DNA of 64,000 nt from Glutamicibacter sp002979865 (GTDB lineage: Bacteria; Actinomycetota; Actinomycetes; Actinomycetales; Micrococcaceae), in the NCBI RefSeq assembly GCF_050030965.1, contig NZ_CP188297.1:1922001-1986000 (forward strand), given 5' to 3'. The translations under genes were made by a program, and so were the position numbers. The number at the start of each line of letters is the position of its first letter. Position 1 is the stretch's first letter. The notes under the pieces were generated by a model. It ran no database searches, was not told the DNA's origin, and was given only the letters and a program-made list of their open reading frames with translations. This document shows, piece after piece, positions 16,821 through 26,090 of the stretch.

Positions 16821-19625
16821 CTATTCTGCTGCAGCCCGGACAGTGCTTCGCACAGCGGCTGATATATGACTCTGTAGAAGGGCGACTACATTGCTGTATT
16901 CACTTAAGGCGTCTGGCTGTACGCCGGCCAGGGTGCTGCTGACGTTGCGGGCAAGTCGGATGCCGGGTTCCTGGAGTAGTTTTACCAAGAGTTGCTCCGA
17001 TTCCTGGGTGCTGACTCCTTCGCGCACCCAACCAGCCAAGGAGCTTGCAACTGCACTGCGAACATCTGCATCTTTATCACAGGCGAAGGATGCCAAGAGA
17101 TTGATATCGGCTGGGTTTTTTCGCCGAGCAATGACAAACACTGCCGAGGAACGCTGATCACGGGTCCCACCCATCAGGGACCAGAGCTCTTCCTTGGTGA
17201 GCGCGCCGGGGCGTATCGCATTGAGTGCATCTGCGGCCAAACCACGGATGTCAGACCCATCAGAGAGATCCCCTTCCGATACATGTGTCATTCGCTCGCG
17301 CAGCAAAGGGACAATTCGCTCAACAACAGGTGAAGGAATTCGCTCGGGCATCCAAGGGAACACCGACAGAGCGCCTCTGAGGTGATCTGCTGCTGTCGAC
17401 GGTTCCGTTAGTAGCTCGATGACTGGTTCCCAGTCAGCTGCTTCAGGATGCCACACGTTCAGTAAGAAAAGCGTCCGCCCTAAGTCTCTGCCCCCAAATC
17501 CGTATGCACCCCCACGCGCGGCGTCCTGTTGCTGAGTTAACTCGTACCGCAGAACGACGATCACGGATCTCGCTGCTTCAGTATCGAGAATTCGTAAATC
17601 GGGGATGCTGTCCAGAGCTTGGAGGGAACCGGAACGGACCTCCTCGACGAGTCGTTCTCGAACGGATTCATCTTGTTCGGCCAACAGTGAGTCGATGGTG
17701 ACCTTGAACTCATGATGATCGCCGGCAGCGCGTGAACGGAGTTTTGCCGTGTCGGCGCTGGTCCATGTCGATTGACCGATTGCGTTTAGTACGCGCGCAA
17801 AAAGGAGTGCGCGATGCTGATCTGCCTGAATGGGCAGCGCCAAAACATGATCGATAGCCTTCCGCCGGAAGCCAATTGACGCTGCTGGTACCGCTGCTGC
17901 GAGCAGTTTCAGGGCATCATGCCACACCGTAAACATGGGCTGGTATCGCTCGATAAAGGGGCGGGGGTCTGTGATCGTTTGCAGTGCCCATTTGACGGCA
18001 CGGTCGGCAGTCGATGCGTCCAGTACGTCGGCTGCGCGGATCAGGAAGGAGATGTCATTTTGAATTGATGTTCGGGTCGAGCAGCTTAGATCGATTTCCC
18101 GACCCACCTGCTGTGCCGCTATAGCGGGGCCGTCCCAAACGACCCTCCTGGTGGCCTGGTCCAGAGCTTTCTTGTCTCCAGACCATCGGAGGTCATGCAG
18201 CGCTACCGTCACTGGTTTGATGGAGGCGTCGCCGCATGTCATCAGTTGTCGTTGCGCGAGTAGGGACAAACTGTGCCGCCAGTTTGGGTGATCCCCGGCA
18301 AACCCACTCATCAGCGATACGGCACGCAGACTAAGCCACGCTGTATCGGATTTTCCCCATGTGACGCTTTCATCGTTAGCCCAGGTCTTGAAATCCCCGG
18401 CAAAATGATCGTTCAACCCAGTGGCCAGGACCTGGGTTCGCCACCAGGCGGGAGGCGTGTCTCGGCCGATTACCGTCTCGCCGAAGTTACCATTGCCCAT
18501 TGGTGATGTGGAAAATATGATGTTGGCGGCCACTCCACATACTGCAATGACCGTGGGATCCTCCGGAGCCGACTGACGTAGTTGCTGGATATCCAGAGCA
18601 ATGCGTTGAGCACCAATCGCATCTCCCATATCCCGTAAACATCGGGCGAGTTGAACCTTCAGCCAGGCATTGTCTGCCGGTGAAGCGTCGTCATAGGCAA
18701 GGGCTTCAATCAGCACCCTCTGTGCCTCTTGGCAGCGCCCGCTTTCCATGAACGACGCGGCCTGCATGGCAGAGGATGCAACGCGTTCCTCTGCCGTTGA
18801 GGCAGAAGCCGTAACCGAATCGAACGACTGTGGGTCTGCCGTATTTACATATTTGTAGAGTGCTGCATAGAGGCGCCACCGCCAATTATCAGAAATGGAG
18901 GCCTCTTCGACTGGGAGGTACTGGCGATCCGAGTTATGAGTGGAGTCAAGATCGCGCAGGCGCATCTGAGTCAATAGGGCCAGTGCCTGCTCCGGTTCCA
19001 AGGTCTTGGGCATCGCGTTGGGATGTGGGGCAACCAGACGAGGCGCAATAGCTGCATACCTCAGGCGATCCTCCCGGAAAATTTTGTTTTGGCTCGACCA
19101 GACGCTGCCTGCCCAGGTAGTGCCCGTCCGCCGCGAGGTTGCTACTGCAACTAGCTGGTCGCGGTGCGCAGCGTCCAGAGTCTGCGAAGCAGGAACCAAA
19201 ATCTTGGCCCCTTTGCCCGTGTCGACAACGGCATCCTTGGTGACATGAACCCAATATGAAATTTCAGAGTCGTGGTTATGAAGTACCAAGATGTGCGGGA
19301 CTGCATGCTCGGTCCAGTATTTGAAATGATCCTGATCGGACTCGCTGTACCACCAGCCGTCAACCTCGCCAGCGGCGGACGGTCGTGAAAAGTAGGAGCA
19401 GCTAGCATCGTCTGAAGACTTGACTTGGGCTCCTACCAGGGCACCCAGATCAAACCGCCTCTCGTCGCGTGCCTGCAACCACAAATCTGTGCCTAAATCG
19501 TGGTCATCGTTGGGGTTGGCGCCCCACTCTAGGTCCTCGAACTTAGCCTTAACCTTGGATTGTCCCGAGGTCCCAATTCGCTCTGTCTTGCCTGCCCGCA
19601 TCGCCATGTTGCCATTATGTCTCAC
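16821..19625 (-). CDS. DUF4365 nuclease-like protein with HEAT/TPR-type repeats
   Basis: A 934-residue protein. The first 170 residues match DUF4365: ERIGTSGQSKVKAKFEDL, then D43-x-G-x-D47 (DLGTDLW) and Q67-V-K69, which together look like a PD-(D/E)xK nuclease core. A middle section of helical pairs (about 230-420) resembles TPR repeats (AQRVLIEALAYDD, NAWLKVQLARCLRDMGDAIG). The last 150 residues resemble HEAT repeats (DQRSSAVFVIARRKNPADIN, DADVRSAVASSLAGWV). Start is GTG 19625 with AGGA upstream. Large DUF4365 proteins are found in defence islands; the target is unknown. Confidence 0.75.
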   Translation of the reverse strand: MRHNGNMAMRAGKTERIGTSGQSKVKAKFEDLEWGANPNDDHDLGTDLWLQARDERRFDLGALVGAQVKSSDDASCSYFSRPSAAGEVDGWWYSESDQDHFKYWTEHAVPHILVLHNHDSEISYWVHVTKDAVVDTGKGAKILVPASQTLDAAHRDQLVAVATSRRTGTTWAGSVWSSQNKIFREDRLRYAAIAPRLVAPHPNAMPKTLEPEQALALLTQMRLRDLDSTHNSDRQYLPVEEASISDNWRWRLYAALYKYVNTADPQSFDSVTASASTAEERVASSAMQAASFMESGRCQEAQRVLIEALAYDDASPADNAWLKVQLARCLRDMGDAIGAQRIALDIQQLRQSAPEDPTVIAVCGVAANIIFSTSPMGNGNFGETVIGRDTPPAWWRTQVLATGLNDHFAGDFKTWANDESVTWGKSDTAWLSLRAVSLMSGFAGDHPNWRHSLSLLAQRQLMTCGDASIKPVTVALHDLRWSGDKKALDQATRRVVWDGPAIAAQQVGREIDLSCSTRTSIQNDISFLIRAADVLDASTADRAVKWALQTITDPRPFIERYQPMFTVWHDALKLLAAAVPAASIGFRRKAIDHVLALPIQADQHRALLFARVLNAIGQSTWTSADTAKLRSRAAGDHHEFKVTIDSLLAEQDESVRERLVEEVRSGSLQALDSIPDLRILDTEAARSVIVVLRYELTQQQDAARGGAYGFGGRDLGRTLFLLNVWHPEAADWEPVIELLTEPSTAADHLRGALSVFPWMPERIPSPVVERIVPLLRERMTHVSEGDLSDGSDIRGLAADALNAIRPGALTKEELWSLMGGTRDQRSSAVFVIARRKNPADINLLASFACDKDADVRSAVASSLAGWVREGVSTQESEQLLVKLLQEPGIRLARNVSSTLAGVQPDALSEYSNVVALLQSHISAAVRSTVRAAAE

Positions 19626-19836
19626 TTCTCATTCCTGCTTCTGACCGCGGTAGCAGTGAGGCATATATGCACAGGACCCCATCGAGTCAAAACCGTTTAG
19701 ATCCCTGTAAACGAAAAATCTGCTGTGTACGTTCCTTATTGGGGCTATTCGACGTCAACTGCACTGCTAAACACGTGATTCGGCAAGGCAGTGTGGCGAC
19801 TCAGTCCGGCTCTAGGACGTCTGCCAAAACGGGCAT

Positions 19837-20470
19837 ATGAACGACAACGCCGAGGGTGAGCCACAGCCAGAAACGGTGCATGCGCTTTACCGATACGCGA
19901 GTACAAAGCCGGGCGAGGACCAGTGGACCGAGGTACGCGAGTTGAGTACCGAGGAATGGGACACCGCGATGGCGGCTCATAACACCGTTTAGAGGTTCAC
20001 CCGATGAATGGATGTTACCCCTCATCGAATACCGGATCCTCAACTACAGCACAGTATTGAAGCTATACCACGAACACGTCACCGCGCAGATGAACCGTAC
20101 TGTTGAAGAAAAGCTCATGACCAGAGCGGAGGCGGAGTTTTCGGAACTGTACGATCGAAGCTTCGGATACCGACTTATCAATTCCATGCGCAACGCGTTC
20201 CGGCACGGAGTGCGCGGTCTGGTGAATTTTGGAATGACAGCTCGGCTAGCAGACGGATCGCATACAGAACGGGGGTCGATGGCTCATGCGTAACTCTCGG
20301 AGGAAGCTTTCGTGGCTAGCCGTAGTAATGCCGCCGTACGTCGTCAGGTCCGCGAAATGGAAGATGCCATCGACCTCTTCGAGCTCAACGAAGAAGCGTT
20401 CGGCGAAGTTCAGATTCTTCATACCCGCCTGGTCCCGCTGCTCCGCCCCGGAGCGCCTGCAGCGGCCTAG
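19837..20470 (+). pseudogene. broken HEPN-like hypothetical gene
   Basis: Three pieces on one strand appear to make one gene of about 210 codons. A first frame (19837-19992) encodes PETVHALYRYASTKPGEDQW and related residues. After a one-base shift near 19985 a second frame runs through ILNYSTVLKLYHEHV and FGYRLINSMRNAFRHGVRG, containing an R-x4-H motif. An in-frame TAA at 20291 interrupts it, after which the same frame continues with REMEDAIDLFELNEEAFGEV to the TAG at 20468. The helical character and the motif suggest a HEPN-type protein; I do not know the family name. One shift and one stop make it a pseudogene unless sequence errors are involved. Confidence 0.45.
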
Positions 20471-20925
20471 TTGCTTTTCCGGTACATCAAGGAGCTCGGT
20501 GGGCATCGACCGAACTTCCGCGGATACATTCGAGGACGCCTCTCAAAGAGATTCTCAGTACAAAGACCCTAGACCGGGGAAGGTTGGAATACGTTGTACG
20601 ACAGGCGGGCGCCCAAGCGACCTACGATGGAATGTCGTCGACTGATGTACAGGCGGTTGTGCCTACTTGCGCACCTTACGGTCATCAGCCCTAGAGCGGG
20701 CTCTGTCGCGCTCGATTCTCGTAAGGCCAAACACCCTACAGCGTACTGCCAGGGGCCAGCCTCTGTGTCGTCCGGTTTGCCAGTTCTTCGACGGCGCAAG
20801 TGCCACCAAAATCCATTGAATCAATCATCGGCTGTCGTTTTCCAAAGGCAACTGCATTGTGTGTCCAAAATCGTCTGCACTGCATTGCGTTGAGCCGTCC
20901 GTAATCGGAAGGCCATACGGGAATT
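20471..20925. other. gene-free spacer
   Basis: About 450 bp with only overlapping short frames without family signatures on both strands. Confidence 0.4.
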
Positions 20926-21612
20926 CTACTTGTGAAGGTGACCCGCTGTTTTTGCGTAGTGGACTTCGGTCCAGTGGCCATCGAAGTAGCCAGATTCGTT
21001 GAGGTGATGCATACGGGTGTCAATCATGGGTGAGCTGAGAATCGAGTTGCGCAACGGTGTCAGTGCATCCACCACGATGGATCCAATATGCGCGAGAACT
21101 TCAATCTGTCCAGTTGACCGTCCCAGGAGTAATGGCGCCATTTTTCTCAGCACGAGCTGCTCTGGTTCTTTGGGTACGCCAAAGTGAACGCCACCCTCCA
21201 CATGCGCGTAGTGCCGTACTATCTCTCTAACAGTCAGAGCTTGGCCATCGACTTCACCCACTGTTGCGCCGACGAACTGCTTGAGCTTGGTCAGTGCAGG
21301 ATAGTCCGGTCCGCCAACGAGCTCGGGCCCACCGAGACGAAGCCAGTAGGACAGCGCCACCCTTTCTTGAGCTTCTTCGGACGCTTTCCACTGTTTGATT
21401 CGGAAATTAGTAGGCACATCCGGACGAGCCGCTCGCACTGTGTCAAGCAGGCCGGGATTATCAAGTAGAAGCTTTCGGACGAGCGGGGCGATACCGAGCA
21501 ACTCGTAGCGGTCTCGAGTACCTGGGTCGTGACTGCGGCGTCGGATATCATCGACTGTTTCAACAAACAGCCATTCGGCCAACATAATTTTTGGCTCAAG
21601 TTCTCGTGCCAT
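20926..21612 (-). CDS. hypothetical protein (conserved HVEGGVHF-type motif)
   Basis: A 228-residue protein of unrecognised family. It starts at ATG 21612 with AGAGGAAGG six bases upstream; a longer frame adds an arginine-rich shadow. The N-terminal half is helical (MARELEPKIMLAEWLFVETV, DDIRRRS, LVRKLLLDNPGLLDTVRAA), the middle has TVREIVRHYAHVEGGVHFG and the rest is helical with a proline-rich turn. Motifs with an invariant His-x-x-Gly-Gly-x-His recur in uncharacterised bacterial proteins of this size. It lies in the accessory island, isolated from other genes by long spacers. No function is proposed. Confidence 0.65.
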   Translation of the reverse strand: MARELEPKIMLAEWLFVETVDDIRRRSHDPGTRDRYELLGIAPLVRKLLLDNPGLLDTVRAARPDVPTNFRIKQWKASEEAQERVALSYWLRLGGPELVGGPDYPALTKLKQFVGATVGEVDGQALTVREIVRHYAHVEGGVHFGVPKEPEQLVLRKMAPLLLGRSTGQIEVLAHIGSIVVDALTPLRNSILSSPMIDTRMHHLNESGYFDGHWTEVHYAKTAGHLHK

Positions 21613-22338
21613 AGCCACCTTCCTCTTTAGCGTCTGGAAACTTCGGGTAGATCCGGAGATGGTCCGCCTGACGGCCAATGACCTGCCAAGTACCCGAGGG
21701 AACGCTGGCGTGCCTCAACGATAGCCTGACTTCTTCACGTCGCTAGGTTCTCGCCGGCGGTTTGGTTGCGCGCCAGAAAATCAGCGCACCCACCGAACGA
21801 ATGGGCCCGTCGGCCTATCCGAATTGGGTATGCTGAAGACGTGTCTATCGAGATTTACGCCAGCGGAAACCAAAGCTGCGCTGATTGCATCCCGGCCGAT
21901 CGGATAGGCCCACCCCTTGTGTAGCTTGACCCGATCGTAGCAAACCATGGGCATTTGTCAGCCATATCTGCATCCTGGACGAGCTTCAACCACTAGGTGC
22001 CTTGCGGTTATCAACCGCTGAATTTCAGACTTTCTGCAGCCGTAAAATGCCACCCGTCCATGACCCAGGAGTCGCCGGGGAGCACAGACTCAGACAGGAA
22101 CGACCTCTGTTACACCTTTGGTACGTTCGAGAGCCTCCGCCAGCAAAAAGGTTGCTGTTAGCGGGTCGTGCGATAGCCTCGGACGTTTAGCCCTTTCACA
22201 AGCCACACCTTTGGTACTGCTGAATATTTCACCTCCAAGGAAAAACAAGGGGACGGTGAATCAACGCGACCACTTGTAGTTGCGTAAGACATGTCGTAAG
22301 TTTAGTATTACAGTATTCCGATAGAAGAAGGGGCGCCC
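21613..22338. other. gene-poor spacer with RHH-YfbU promoter region
   Basis: About 720 bp. Short frames (22002-22190 plus; a 27-codon frame from the GTG at about 21841) have no support. Just before the next gene a CGTAAG hexamer occurs twice (about 22283 and 22295), which could be a ribbon-helix-helix half-site pair, and AGAAGAAGGGG precedes its ATG. Confidence 0.4.
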
Positions 22339-23103
22339 ATGGCTACCATCACAGTTCGCATCGACGATTCGGTAAGGGACGCTTTGCAAGCCAAAGCTAT
22401 CGAAGCGCACCAGACGCTTAGCGATTTTGTGCGAGATCGTCTGCAGGATTCAGTCTTTGCTTTCCGGGAGGACGATGGAAGCAGGGACAGCAGGGGCGAG
22501 GGATTGGAGCCCGACACACTCTCGGCTTTTGACCGGCATACACTCGCACTGTTGCACAGAATTCTTGGCCGGGTGTTGCCCGAAGATTCCAACGACGTCG
22601 ATGGGGATAAGGAATACCAGCTGGAGCGGGCAAAGGTCCTTGAGAGGGGATTTACCAGGGAATACTCCATGGAGTTCGTTGGTATTCAGCCCGAGCTCAG
22701 CCCGCGCCATTGTGACTTCGTCATGGACGTACTTGAGATGTTCAGGATCGCCATGTTCAGCATCAATGAGCTACAAAGACAGGGAGCGGAAATAGAGGAG
22801 TCGCTCCAGCGGGCATTGAAGTTTGTAGGCTTCGACCACAATGACCGGCTAGAAGGTCACCTGTCCGACTACGCTCGCTTCCTTGTGAAGGACGGCAAGT
22901 GGTTGGAACAGGAAGACTTCATCCTGGGGCCGGAACACGGAAATTCACATCACCAGACGCTTCCTGCATACTCGCGGATGCTGACCGAATACCGCGAAGT
23001 GAAGCAGGCCCGAACCCGAAAATCAGGCTTGAAGAGCTACCTCCTCGCCGAAGACGAGCTCAGGAAGATCGCGGCATCGCGGAAACACGCCTCAAATAGA
23101 TAG
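22339..23103 (+). CDS. ribbon-helix-helix plus YfbU domain protein
   Basis: A 254-residue fusion. Residues 1-40 are an RHH (CopG/Arc-like) DNA-binding module: ITVRIDDSVRDALQAKAIEA then LSDFVRDRL. From about residue 65 on it follows the E. coli YfbU pattern: LLHRILG, an ERGFTREYSMEF segment, CDFVMDVLEMFRIAMFSINE, LKFVGFDHNDRLEGHLSDYA, then RMLTEYREV and a final helix. YfbU is a small conserved protein of unclear role linked to toxicity when overproduced. Fused to an antitoxin-type DNA-binding domain it may be a self-regulating toxin-like factor. It lies 60 bp upstream of the RNA candidate and the Abi_2 gene. Confidence 0.8.
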   Translation: MATITVRIDDSVRDALQAKAIEAHQTLSDFVRDRLQDSVFAFREDDGSRDSRGEGLEPDTLSAFDRHTLALLHRILGRVLPEDSNDVDGDKEYQLERAKVLERGFTREYSMEFVGIQPELSPRHCDFVMDVLEMFRIAMFSINELQRQGAEIEESLQRALKFVGFDHNDRLEGHLSDYARFLVKDGKWLEQEDFILGPEHGNSHHQTLPAYSRMLTEYREVKQARTRKSGLKSYLLAEDELRKIAASRKHASNR

Positions 23104-23162
23104 CCGTTGTTCAGGGGAAAAAGCCGGGACATAGATGAAGCCGGCGATCTGTTTAAAAGGCA

Positions 23163-23250
23163 GATGCTTGGATCAAAGGTTCGCACTCACGCACATGGGT
23201 GAGGGAGGGGCCCTTAAGCCAAGCATCCAGTAACTCGCAAAACGAGCTTT
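23163..23250 (+). ncRNA. candidate abiF-like structured RNA upstream of abi gene
   Basis: A closing stem GATGCTTGG (23163-23171) / CCAAGCATC (23219-23227) encloses AAGG/CCTT (23176-23179 / 23212-23215) and a hairpin CTCAC (23186-23190) / GTGAG (23199-23203). A short stem CTCG-CAAAA-CGAG followed by CTTTC (23234-23250) comes next. The 190-bp gap between genes holds no reading frame. Genes of the Abi_2/AbiF family are known to follow a structured RNA (the Rfam abiF motif), reported as an RNA antitoxin. The structure here is my reading by eye; the match to that motif is untested. Confidence 0.45.
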
Positions 23251-23292
23251 CATTGATACGACTATAACACTTATATCTAGAGGAGCCATAGA

Positions 23293-23991
23293 TTGGCCAA
23301 GAGCAGTGACGGAAATCCCCCTTGGATTTCGAAAGACCGCTTCATGAAGTACATGGATGCTGCAAATGGAAACCCCGTGCTGGCTCTTGAATTCTATTCC
23401 TGGAACGTAGACCTTGGTGCCGCTCTGTTTAGGGACTTTTCCCACTTTGAAGTTGCTCTACGTAACTCCTGCGACAAAGCGATGTTTAGACGGGGTAACC
23501 AAATTGCCCGGGGGACAGACTGGTTGAAGTCCGAGGCAAATACGCACCTAGTCCTACCCACTGGGCCTCGTACGCAGGGCACAGTCAGGAAACTTAGCGA
23601 AAAGTTGGAAGACGCCCGTGAATATTCCGGATTCACAAAGAATCCGGCGATGCCACGCGGCAAGATCCTTGCTGAGTTGTCCTTCGGATTCTGGAAGTAC
23701 CTTTTCACCAAGCAGATGCGCCAAGATCTCTGGGAAGACTGCCTAGAAATTGAATTTAGATACGTAGATCGAACAAAGGCAGTCGACCCTGCAAAGTTGC
23801 ATGAAGACCTAGAAAAACTCGCGACACTGCGGAACCGAATCGCGCATCATGAGTCCATCTTCGACAAGTCTCCACAAATAGACCACGACGCTTTGCTCCG
23901 CGTGACAGAACTTTTAGGACCAGAAGTGAACACATTTGTGCGTAAGCACTCCACCGTCCGCAAAACCATCGCTGCTCGCCCTCCTCAGTAG
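23293..23991 (+). CDS. Abi family protein (Abi_2/AbiF-like, HEPN)
   Basis: A 232-residue abortive-infection protein. The family features are ISKDRFMKYMDAANG, ALEFYSWNVDLGAALFRD (helix), FSHFEVALRNSCD, LAELSFGFWKYLF, and ATLRNRIAHHESIF with the HEPN R180-x4-H185 motif. The protein is probably a ribonuclease that is activated on infection or by loss of its antitoxin. Translation begins at TTG 23293, eight bases after GAGGAG. The gene is preceded by a structured RNA candidate, in keeping with the AbiF type. RHH-YfbU lies upstream and an Mrr-like nuclease downstream on the same strand, but spacing does not imply one operon. Confidence 0.88.
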   Translation: MAKSSDGNPPWISKDRFMKYMDAANGNPVLALEFYSWNVDLGAALFRDFSHFEVALRNSCDKAMFRRGNQIARGTDWLKSEANTHLVLPTGPRTQGTVRKLSEKLEDAREYSGFTKNPAMPRGKILAELSFGFWKYLFTKQMRQDLWEDCLEIEFRYVDRTKAVDPAKLHEDLEKLATLRNRIAHHESIFDKSPQIDHDALLRVTELLGPEVNTFVRKHSTVRKTIAARPPQ

Positions 23992-24208
23992 CACGTGGTT
24001 TTTGCTTTTCCCTAGCAGCCTATTGTGAGAAGCAGGCCATAGAATGCAATTAATGCTTCACGACCTCCGTCATGGCCAACGCCTTCGCATAGAAACGCTT
24101 GGGAGAGCCGAGCGCCAAGCGCGCTTCGAAGTAGATGCCGGGCCATCCGGCTTCAGGAAGAACTAATCCTATTCTCTGGCATGGGTCAGGTGGAACTAAG
24201 CTTGTGGC

Positions 24209-25507
24209 ATGTCGAACTCCATCCCACCTTCCACACCTCCCACTACAGCTCCGTTGGCGGATCACGTCCTTTGGGGTGACGTCATGGGATCCAAGCTTGA
24301 AGAGCTACTTTGGGGACTCATTGAGGAGATGGGCGCAAACGATATGGTGTGGCGCGCCGGATCCGCTACGGGAATCAACGCTGCTGATGGAGGCCGCGAC
24401 ATCGAAGCAACGTTCACCGAGCCGCAGGAAGACGGCAGTCTAACCAGCAAACGGTGGTGGATCGAAGCGAAAGGGCGCGCCGGCACCATATCGAGGTCGC
24501 TTGTTGCGGACTCCGCGCTGACTGCATTGGCATACAGCGAAGTTGACGTAGTTGCCTTTTGCACTAATAGCGTCTTCAGTAACCCCACTCAAGATTGGGT
24601 GCGCGAGTGGAACCGTAGCCACGAAAAACCCACACTGTATCTGTGGGACCGAGAGAATCTATCGAAATTGGTTAGAAAATACCCATTGGTCGCCGCAAGA
24701 ACACTGCCGGAGGCGCTGGGCGATATTCAACGACTTGACCTACTACTTCATCGGTTCAACGTGCTCGGTGAAATGCCATCTGCTGTTGATAAGGAGTATT
24801 TCTGGGATTCTCAGGAATCGATCACTAATCATGAAGATGTGGCTGAACTGATCGTCATGTTCCTGTATAGCGAAGGCTCCTTGTCGACTCGACCGTGGAT
24901 GAAGCTTTTGCCCGCTACAGCTGCGCCATTTGCACTATTGGTGGCTTCTTACAGTATGCCTATGAGGATATTTCACAAATTACCCCGGCCTTTGGAATCG
25001 CAACGAGCTATACGGACAGCTGCCCACGTTATCGCCGGGGTGCTAGATTATCTTGAACCTGGAAGAATCGCCTCATTGCTTGAGAATCCACCGTTCGTGA
25101 TACCCGAGGACGAGCAAGAATCCCACCGTCGGGCGGTCAAAGTTTGGCATGAACATCTATTGCCTTTTATCCTGGGAGATCTTCAACTACAGCTTAGAGA
25201 CATTTGTGCGACTGATTGTGCTCGGGTGATGACGGACCCAGCTGCGTTTGCTCCCCCCGTAGATGCGAAAGAGTTCTTCCGTCAGCTGGGACGGTACCCT
25301 GCCAAAGACTCGAAGCAACTGATTATTTTTGATACTGAGAAGCCTTGTGCTGTTGGCATTCCACTATTAGCGGGTGAAGATTGCCCTGTTGTTCGGGACG
25401 TCGAGAGATCTGCGGACTTCATCGGGGGGCTTCAAGAGGTCCTAACCTTTCGGCAAAAACACCCGGACGGGCAGTTTCTGCGATTTCGTAATGAACTCCA
25501 ACAATAG
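24209..25507 (+). CDS. Mrr-like restriction endonuclease domain protein
   Basis: A 432-residue protein. Residues 28-130 form a restriction-endonuclease-like core: KLEELLWGLIEEMGANDM, GGRDIE (D64, E66) and IEAKGR (E86, K88), the PD-(D/E)xK set of Mrr-type enzymes. It continues with SLVADSALTALAYSEVDVV and FCTNSVFSNPTQDWV. The C-terminal 270 residues are unrecognised and mostly helical. It could be a type IV modification-dependent nuclease or an effector of another defence system. The annotated ATG lacks a good ribosome site; an ATG at 24284 is a possible alternative but would still keep the catalytic core. Single gene flanked by spacers. Confidence 0.75.
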   Translation: MSNSIPPSTPPTTAPLADHVLWGDVMGSKLEELLWGLIEEMGANDMVWRAGSATGINAADGGRDIEATFTEPQEDGSLTSKRWWIEAKGRAGTISRSLVADSALTALAYSEVDVVAFCTNSVFSNPTQDWVREWNRSHEKPTLYLWDRENLSKLVRKYPLVAARTLPEALGDIQRLDLLLHRFNVLGEMPSAVDKEYFWDSQESITNHEDVAELIVMFLYSEGSLSTRPWMKLLPATAAPFALLVASYSMPMRIFHKLPRPLESQRAIRTAAHVIAGVLDYLEPGRIASLLENPPFVIPEDEQESHRRAVKVWHEHLLPFILGDLQLQLRDICATDCARVMTDPAAFAPPVDAKEFFRQLGRYPAKDSKQLIIFDTEKPCAVGIPLLAGEDCPVVRDVERSADFIGGLQEVLTFRQKHPDGQFLRFRNELQQ

Positions 25508-26090
25508 GTGCGTTACCTATGTAAATTTTAATTGAATAGAATTCGTCGTTGACGGTTCCGATTTCCGAAGGTGCGGCTCTTACCTCGATTAGCGGGGCAG
25601 AGCTTTCTAATGCTTGGATAATTATTATCACCCCCGACGTGACCACATGCGAGAGCTGCGCCGAGCACCACAACCGTTCGGAGCCTGATACTTCCACTGC
25701 TGTGGATTGCACGGCGAATAGCATATCGGGTTAATCTGTTGCATGGTTTTCGGAATCATCTGCAGGGCCACGTGGATAAGACAAGAGAATGCATGAAGCG
25801 TCCCGGGAATCTTTTCGCTGTCTTTCTCTAAAAGACAACAGCATTAAACCCGAGACTGTTCAAATTGCACTCCGATGGAATTCGAAGAACTCTATTATGA
25901 TGAAATGAGCGGTTCATTACCCGATGAAGCTGCCAGTAAACTGGCGGCATAATTTCCGGGACGGTTCAGATATACACGCAGGGCCGTCTAGGATGATCTG
26001 TGAAGACACCTCGTGCAAGGGTTTCTTCATTCTGAATTCAGATATGCACTCCCTTGGCTCCACGGCTCGACGTAGTCTTTCGGCGCCGCA
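25508..26090. other. gene-free spacer
   Basis: About 580 AT-rich bp. Short frames on both strands (for example 25549-25734 plus, 25419-25724 minus and a 25-codon frame at 25875) have no family or ribosome-site support. The promoter of the nuclease-HerA pair must lie here, but I cannot assign it with confidence. Confidence 0.4.

Noticed and set aside
25875..25952. 25-codon frame in the nuclease-HerA promoter region
   Set aside because: Too short to judge, no ribosome site, only weak similarity to anti-sigma factor starts.
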